64,000 bases of DNA, taken from positions 1,364,001 through 1,428,000 of the forward strand of contig NC_084703.1 of NCBI RefSeq assembly GCF_033807575.1, given 5' to 3'. The stretch comes from Cydia pomonella. Taxonomy: Eukaryota; Arthropoda; Insecta; Lepidoptera; Tortricidae. Positions 23,594 through 32,500 of this stretch are shown in pieces. Position 1 is the stretch's first letter. Each line of letters starts with the position of its first letter. A program made the position numbers and the translations under genes. The notes below the pieces were generated by a model. That model saw only the letters and a list, made by a program, of their open reading frames with translations, had not been told where the DNA came from and did not search any database.

Positions 23594-26500
23594 GCGCGTG
23601 GTAATGTTTATAGCAAATAAAATATTCTTATTCTGTATCAACTATAGTAGGTAGTGACTGCCATATATACTTTGCATCTTTAGGTATTTAAATAAAAGTA
23701 AACTATTCTAATCAAAATTAATTTCAATTGGAAGAAACGTAGGTAGGATTGTGCGGTTATATATTTTAAAATATTTGTATGTATTTATTTATATATGTAG
23801 CTAGGTATGTATTAATATGTTTATAAATATGTAGTTTTTTTTGTATATATATATGCCTTTGCACTTCATGCATCGTGTAGTATTTAGTTACGTTTGTAGG
23901 ATTAGTTACTTCTTTAGTCTTGGCGTCATGTACATATTGTTTAAGTTTGACTACCATTTCGTATGTATCTCTCTCACTTAAAGGTTAGCTGGAAGAGATC
24001 CCTTAAAAGGATAAGTTCGCCTTTGTACACAGTTACCGTATTTTTTCTGTGTTATGTACTTGTTTTGTGCGATAAAGTGTTTACTACTACAATTTGTAAA
24101 TTTTCGGGTAGTTATAACATTTATTGGTTAACCAACCAAATACAAAACCGCCTGGATCTGTCACTGAACGACCTGACTTTAACCTACATTATTTGATCAT
24201 GTAATGTTTTCATTTACCCTCAACTTAAGGAGATATTTGAGGGTAGATTTTGTTTACTTAAATACCCGGTTGTGCCCGGTAAGATGGCGCCACTTTTTGA
24301 TATTTAACAAATTTAACACATGATTAAAAAAATAAGGATCAAAGTCAAATGGCGTTCTAAAAGTTTTAATAATGTGTCGAAAGATCTCAGTAAATTTACT
24401 GTGGCCACGAAGTTTCAATCCACCTGTATTTCAATTTCTCTTTCGTAAAATAGATCACTGCAGATCGACGTGGCACTCAAAATGCCCATAATTCAGTAAT
24501 GAATAACTATTCGATTACAATTTTTCAATTTTACATTAATTTTACATACAAGCAAAATCAAGCACATCAACAATTATAAAATACAATTAATTGAAAATAT
24601 TAATGCAAAATAAGGTATTATTGTTTAAAGAAAAAAGTAAGTAAACTATTATTATTACTTAGAGATGTATAAAGTCTCTAAATGTTGAATTACAAAAAAA
24701 AAAACAAACATACAAAAAGAAATCTAAAATTACTTAGAGGTGTAAATATCTCTAAATGTCAGAACTAAATGATTTTTATCAAATTATCCTTAGAGATGTA
24801 AAGAGTCTCTAAGAGTCAAAAATTCAGTATAATTAAAACATTCATCAGGATAAAAGAAACATACGAGAACCGAATGAGGTGTCTCTCTAAGAATAATTTG
24901 ATAAAAGTCATTTAGTTCTGACATTTAGAGGTATTTACACCTCTAAATAATTTTAGAATTTTTTTGTAGCTCTTTGTTTTTTTTATTATTATTCTCTTTA
25001 TTTCTCTTTCTTCTTAGGTTATGTTTTTTACAATATGGATATAAAAGTAAAATATAAAAACACTTACAAAACAATACAAAACACATATAAACACATTGTA
25101 AAAAACTTAACCTAGTGTGCCGCCAGCAGCGGGGCAGGGCCCAAGCTGCCGGTGGTCAGGGCCGCAGAGAGAGGAACCGGCGGACTATCCGCGCCGTGTC
25201 CAAGATCACCGCCTTCTGCCTTATTATTATTATTATTTTAGTTTTTTTTTTTATTGTATTTTATTTTCAATTGTTGATGTGCTTGTTTTTGTTTGTATGT
25301 AAAGGGTCTAGCCGCAATCCTATAGTGAAACTGCCCCTGGCTGAAATGTATACCTTTCTTAGAAGCGTTAATTGGTCTTATTATAAGATATTATTTTACA
25401 ATATTTCAAGCCTGGAATCCCCTTGGTTTGGATAAAAAAACAAAAAAATATAAAATCTTTTTTAATTTTTCTAAGCTAAACTAATGGTTAGATTTCTTTG
25501 AAATTCGGATTATACATGGCACTAATAGCAATACATTTTCAAAAAAAAAATCAAGGTTCTAACTTATTTACAAAGGCCTAAAAAAATATTTTTTTTTGTT
25601 TAAAATTTTTTTTTTAGTATTTACAAGAGGGCGACAACCTCAATTTTTAGGTATTTAATGCACAATACAATATTGTATGAAATATTTTTTTTTCATAAAA
25701 ATCCATTTGGGGCAACAAGGTAAAAATGTCTTACTAATGCAGGCCATTCGACTTAAGGCGTCTGTAGGTTACACATTGGGCCAACGTACTTGGCTCATTG
25801 TGTACTTCCGCCTTTACAACCATTTAGTAGGTATTAACGAGCAGCAGCTAGTCCAGCAGAAAAATTGTTTACACTAAGTATAATTATATTTTTTAATGCA
25901 GTATGGCGTATTTCATAATAGGAATGTTTACGTAGTAGTTGTTTACGTACAGCAAATGGTAGATTACATACCGAGGCCAATAAAATAAGAAATGTCTCAG
26001 AACACATGTAAGTATCGGCCGAAGCGAAGCTGAGCTGCCTTAAAAAATATTACGTATCAAAAGAAACTAAAAAAGTAAAGCACATTTTATTAAAATCCTA
26101 CAATTTACACCTTAACATAACACATAATTACTCATCCTCGTCACTGTCTGTATTAATACTAACATTTATACCTTCGGTCTTGAACAGTGCACAGAGTTTA
26201 TGACTAGGCCGCGGAATTCTGGATAAAAACCTGCAATACGACAAGTAATATATAATTGCCGCTACATGTGAACAACAACCTACTGTTCTTAACCCATTCG
26301 CACATTCACAACAATATTGATCGATTGCTTCTACTCCCCTCTTTTCGCCATCATACTTTATGAAGCATCTATATACCTTGTTAGACATATGCCGAGAATG
26401 TATCTATATTTTATGATTAATGGTCGTAAGACGAATGGCCTGCATTAGTAAGACATTTTTATCTTGTTGCCACAGATGGATTTTTATGAAAAAAATATAT

Positions 26501-29500
26501 TTCATACAATATTGTATTGTGCATTAAATACCTAAAAATTGAGGTTGTCGACCTCTTGTAAATAATAAAAAAAAAATTAAACAAAAAAAAAAAAATTTTT
26601 TAGGTTTTTGTAAATAAGTTAGAACTTTGATTTTTTTTAGGGTTCCGTAGCCAAATGGCAAAAAACGGAACCCTTATAGATTCGTCATGTCCGTCTGTCT
26701 GTCCGATTATGTCACAGCCACTTTTTTCCGAAACTATAAGAGCTATACTGTTCAAACTTGGTAAGCAGATGTATTCTATGAACCGCATTAAGATTTTCAC
26801 ACAAAAATAGAAAAAAAACAATAAATTTTGGGGGTTCCCCATACTTAGAACTGAAACTCAAAAAATCTTTTTTCATCAAACCCATGCGTGTGGAGTATCT
26901 ATGGATAGGTCTTCAAAAATGATATAGAGGTTTGTAATATATTTTTTTTCTAAAATGAATAGTTTGCGCGAGAGACACTTCCAAAGTGGTAAAATGTGTG
27001 TCCCCCCCCCCCCGTAACTTCTAAAATAACAGAATGAAAAATCTAAAAAAAATATATGATATACATTGCCATGCAAACTTCCACCGAAAATTGGTTTGAA
27101 CGAGATCTAGTAAGTAGTTTTTTTCATACGTCATAAAATAAAAATATTTTTTTTTTCATCAAACCCATACGTGTGGGTCTATGGATAGGTCTTCAAAAAT
27201 GATATTGAGGTTTCTATTATAATTTTTTTTCTAAACTGAATAGTTTGTGCGAGAGACACTTCCAAAGTGGTAAAATGTGTGTCCAAAGTGGTAAAATGTT
27301 GAACGAGATCTAGTAAGTAGTTTTTTTAATACGTCATAAATGGTACGGAACCCTTCATGGGCGAGTCCGATGTGTTCTGAGACATTTCTTATTTTATTGG
27401 CCTCGGTATGTAATCTACCATTTGCTGTACGTAAACAACTACTACGTAAACATTCCTATTATGAAATACGCAATACTGCATTAAAAAATATAATTATACT
27501 TAGTATAAACAATTTTTCTGCTCGACTAGCTGCTACTCGTTAATACCTACTAAATGGTTGTAAAGGCGGAAGTACACAATGAGCCAAGTACGTTGGCCCA
27601 ATGTGTAACCTACAGACGCCTTAAGTCGAATGGCCTGCATTAGTAAGACATTTTTACCTTGTTGCCCCAAATGGATTTTTATGAAAAAAATATATTTCAT
27701 ACAATATTGTATTGTGCATTAAATACCTAAAAATTGAGGTTGTCGCCCTCTTGTAAATACTAAAAAAAAAATTTAAACAAAAAAAAATATTTTTTTAGGC
27801 CTTTGTAAATAAGTTAGAACCTTGATTTTTTTTTCGAAAATGTATTGCTATTAGTGCCATGTATAATCCGAATTTCAAAGAAATCTAACCATTAGTTTAG
27901 CTTAGAAAAATTAAAAAAGATTTTATATATTTTTGTTTTTTTATCCAAACCAAGGGGATTCCAGGCTTGAAATATTGTAAAATGATATCTTATAATAAGA
28001 CCAATTAACGCTTCTAAGAAAGGTATACATTTCAGCCAGGGGCAGTTTCACTATAGGATTGCGGCTAGACCCTTTGTTTTTGTTTGTATGTAAATTCCAT
28101 GTCGACGTGTAAAAGTGCCCTTGTGGCCTATTTGCTGAATAAATGTTGAAGTTGAAGTCGAAGCAGACCAGTCTCCACATGGTCTTATTCCAGGTACGGC
28201 ATCCCCCGCGACGAAAGCGCAAATTTCCGTCGCGCAGTAGAAACACTGTGCCCCGCCTACTGTCAGAACAAGTCCATCTGGCTGGCCTCCGAGATCACCA
28301 TGGTGCCACCCAACATCCTCAGCGAGCATGGAGTGAAGCTGTCAAGGCTGCTGCAGCGGCCCGGGGAATATGTCCTGGTGTTCCCCGAAGCCCATTCCTG
28401 CTCAATAACTACTGGGTTCGGGATATCGGAGAGTGTATACTTTGCATCAAACGCTTGGCTGACGGATGTGTTTAAACTGTTTCAAGTGAGTTTTTTTTTG
28501 TTGCTATTTAAAGGGAATGACATAAAAAAAAAAAATAGGGAGTTATCTTTTTCTTTTTCACAATCCATAACTCCCATGGGAACAATATAGCCCTTTGTCC
28601 TTCGGTACACCTGCATGAAATAATAGTACATTGTGCAACGAGGGGGGTAAGTGAAATTTTGGATACGAGGGTGGTAATTCCCGACAGCCGGAGGCTGGAG
28701 TAGACATGTGTAAGTAATGCGCGTAACATCACAAATGAGATATCACTCAAACGCGTAATGTTGCATTACGCATCACTCCGAGAAACCAAGCATTACTTCA
28801 AACATCACTCGAGCATATGACTGGCCGAAGCGCGCGTAAACTCGTAAAGCATCAATATAGATTGACGCGCCGGTAGTCGGTACGAAAGGTCCGTTCAAGT
28901 ACAATCCGCGTAATGTATAATGAGCAATGAGACGTGATGGTGTGATGTGTGATGTTTGTTTACCATGCTATCATTACTTTGCTATCCCGCTCGCACCCGC
29001 ACTCACCGCTCGCTCGCTCTCATTCCGCAATGCTTTCGGAACACTTCGGATCGGTCCGCTCGGCCGGTCGGTAGCAGTCGCATTTGAGTTATTGCAAATT
29101 TCATTAAATTGATACGATAACGGATTTTTGCACCTGCAATCGATTTAAAACTGTAATGCGTTACCATAGAGCTTACAATGTTTTTAGTATTTTACCTATA
29201 AGGATGCGGCTAAATGATAATTCGCTTGCGAGTTTGAATTTGACGAACAAAAACGTATTTACTGTTTATTATTGTTGTGAAATGTTTGGTTTGGTTGACT
29301 TTCGCGGCAAACTAAATTAAGCACGAGTGAAGTTACTTATTTATCTTTAATTTAATAGTGAGCTAGTGTTTACAGTACATTCTCGTATCAGTATCATATC
29401 ATAATTTTATTGATATACCCAAATAAAAATACTACCTAGTGACTCTCGATGGCGTAATCTCATTAATTAACAGATATTCTCTTTTATTTTTTATCTATGA

Positions 29501-32500
29501 TGCATATTTTACGACTATAAAAATAAAAACATTACAAAAACGATCTATCACATGGCGGTGACAAAACGCAATGCGTAATAGATCGACGCGCCGATATGAT
29601 ACGCCCTAGAGTCCTAACACTCGCTGCGTAATGTAGTTGGTACTGTGATGAGTGTGATGAGTGTGATGTTGCCATCACGCGCGCGCCCGCGCGCTGTATT
29701 CGTTCGGGTAATGTTTCGTTTCGAGTGATAAGTGATGTGATATCTCAGTGTAACATTACGTTTTCGAAAAAGTGATGTGATATAGCATTACTTTTTGAAG
29801 CACTGTTTCGCGCATGTCTAGGCTGGAGCCACCCGAGTTTGCAATATTCTTACCCCCGGAGTTACACACAATGTTTCTCATCACACTTGCGAAGAAAAAA
29901 CTAAATTATAAGCCAAATAATTCTTAAATACGGTGATATATCAAACATTCGTCCGCCATTTTGTAATTTCTTGGCAGGTGAGGCATCGAAGGCACAGACC
30001 TAGTCGGCATTCAGGCACGATTGAAAATTATATAAAAATATTTTAAACAGCTGTTAAATTAATCAAATTAAATAATTTTAAACATAAACAAAAATGTTAA
30101 ATTATAAACGTTAGTATTTTAAAAGTAAAACCCATTTATGCTACTCGGTTTGTATGAATAAGTGACATAATTAAAAAAGAAGCTATAACTCCCTAGGGAG
30201 CTATAGATTTTTCTTCACAATCCATAACTCCCACGGGAACAAAATAGGCCTTTGTCCTTCAGCACACCTGCATGAAATAAGATCTTTTTCGAGCAAGTGT
30301 GATGAAAATAACGTGTTATGGCAACAGGAGCTGCGCAACAGCTGCGAGCCGACCATGTTCTCCCTGGAGCAGCTTCTCCTGAACGGCAGCGCCGACTCCT
30401 CGGCCCCTCACCAGGTGTGCTCCGTGCTGGCCACGCTGCTCAGCGCCGAGCTGGAGCACCGCCGCGCCCTCGACCACAAGGGGCTCAAGGTAACGCGCCC
30501 GTGTTGCACAGAATACGTGCCCTGTCTGAGAAAACTAAGTGTATATAGATTCAATCCGCACGGTGGGACCAGCTTGTGGGAGGCCGATGGGATGAAATCA
30601 CTGTCACAGTCACTGATGGGTTCGAAGGACCAAAAGATGTACGGGTCGTACATCTGAGCTGATATGATTCTTGATGGTTGATTGTGGTCTTGATGGAAAC
30701 ACTGATTTTGGTATATGCATTTATTGATAACCAAGGTATATGAGTACTAGCTAGGAGCACGTATAAACGTAAACTAATTCATAAATCGATGTATGGCGTA
30801 ATCGCAAATACAGCAATTATTATAAAGTCATTATATTTAATTTAAACGCTGACGCGAGAAATGTGCGATGCTTGCATTGTACACAGGCCGTCCCCACATT
30901 ATGGGACATCGAGGGAAACCTTAAATATAAGACATAGGACATTTTGCTAAAAGTTGACTTTTTTTTTTTTTTATTTTTTTTTATACTACGTCGGTGGCAA
31001 ACAAGCATACGGCCTGCCTGATGGTAAGCAGTCTCCGTAGCCTATGTACACCTGCAACTCCAGAGGAGTTACATGCGCGTTGCCGACCCTAACCCCACCC
31101 CCCTCGTTGAGCTCTGGCAACCTTACTCACCGGCAGGAACACAACACTATAAGTAGGGTCAAGTGTTATTTGGCTGCGGTTTTCTGTAAAGTGGAGGTAC
31201 TTCCCCAGTTGGGCTCTGCTCTAGATCTGGAATGACATCTGCTGTGCTGTGCCCTACCACACAAGGCGAGATGACATTCACATTGCCCATACCTCTCTTT
31301 TGGACGTAGTTTAAGGACATACCCGGGTCCAAGGACATACCCGGGTCCATTTTTTACCGACTTCAAAAAAGGAGGATTAAGAGATGATTGAATTAATTAT
31401 TGATTCTTTATTCCGACATTTTATTTGCAGGTGCAAGAACGTCCCCCATCGTCGGCGCCGCTCAACACGTCGTACTTCCGCGCGTGGAACACTCGCGACC
31501 AAGACGAGTGCGAGTACTGCCGCTCCACCCTGTTCCTGTCCAAGGTTAGACATCACTAAACGTAGCTCGCAGTATCACACCCCGCCACCACCGGTCACGT
31601 ATTCCGCGGCCTTATAGCCATGCACTTATAATCATTTTCTCAACTTCCGCGCGTACAAGAACACTCGTCTTGTTAACACATTACGTAACTATGTCGAAAG
31701 TTTAAAGGGCCATATGTACTGTAAAACGTTGTACGATACATGTGCGAATTTCCTATTTTTCGCCCTTGTATCGTAATGTACAGTCGCCATCAGATATATC
31801 GGAGCGGCCGAGGTGCTCAAAATATCTGAACACGCCCTTTTAACGCCTTGATAATAGACGTGTGTTCAGATATTTGGCTGTTATTTAGGTTAGTGAATAT
31901 TTCATAGAAAGTTTATAATATGCGTGTAGATAAAATAGTGTATGTAACTGTACATAATTAGGCATTAAAACACTCGTGTGATCTCACTTCGTTCGTTTCT
32001 TAAACCCACACTCGTGTATTTTAATGCCTTTTATTATGTAGCAGTCACATAAACTACTATTACAACCCTTTAACTTTTCGACATAGCTACATAATGTGGT
32101 AATTTACGCACTAGTGCGGAAAAGTAGCAGCATGTGTACTGTAATAGTACATTGTGCAACGAGGGGGGTGAAATTTTGGACACGAGGGTGATAATCTAAA
32201 ACTAGTGCGAAAATTACCATATTACGCTAGGGAGTTATAGCTTTTTCTTCACAATCCATAACTCCCGCGGGAACAAAACAGGCCTTTGTCCTTCAGCACA
32301 CCTGCATGAAATAAGATCTTTTTCGAGCAAGTGTGATGAAAATAACTATTATTGTACAGGTGACCGGGCTCACGGGCCGCAAGTCCGCCGTGTGCCCCGA
32401 GCACGCGCTCCGCCTGCTGGAGACCAGGAAGCACAAGAACGTGGATCTGCACACGCTCGAGTTCCTCTCGTCGTTCACCACGCCCGCGCTCGAGGAGATG

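Larger units (their letters stand above)
25301..28075. mobile_element. 2.8-kb DNA element with ~700-bp inverted repeats
   Basis: 25301-26009 is the near-perfect inverse of 27369-28075; outer ends are AAAGGGTCTAGCCGCAATCC and its complement. The flanks carry a direct repeat of at least 16 bp (GTTTTTGTTTGTATGT) at 25285-25300 and 28076-28091. The interior holds a SWIM zinc-finger remnant (26128-26388), a partial third arm copy (26395-26637) and a nested GGGTTCCG repeat. Long TIRs with a SWIM protein suggest a Mutator-like origin, but the target duplication is longer than the usual 9-10 bp. High arm identity implies recent arrival in this intron. Confidence 0.85.

Noticed and set aside
23214..23654. 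Frames of 146 and 114 codons through the GT microsatellite
   Set aside because: One is exon 9 running past its donor, the others are dinucleotide-repeat translations (Cys/Val or His/Thr runs).
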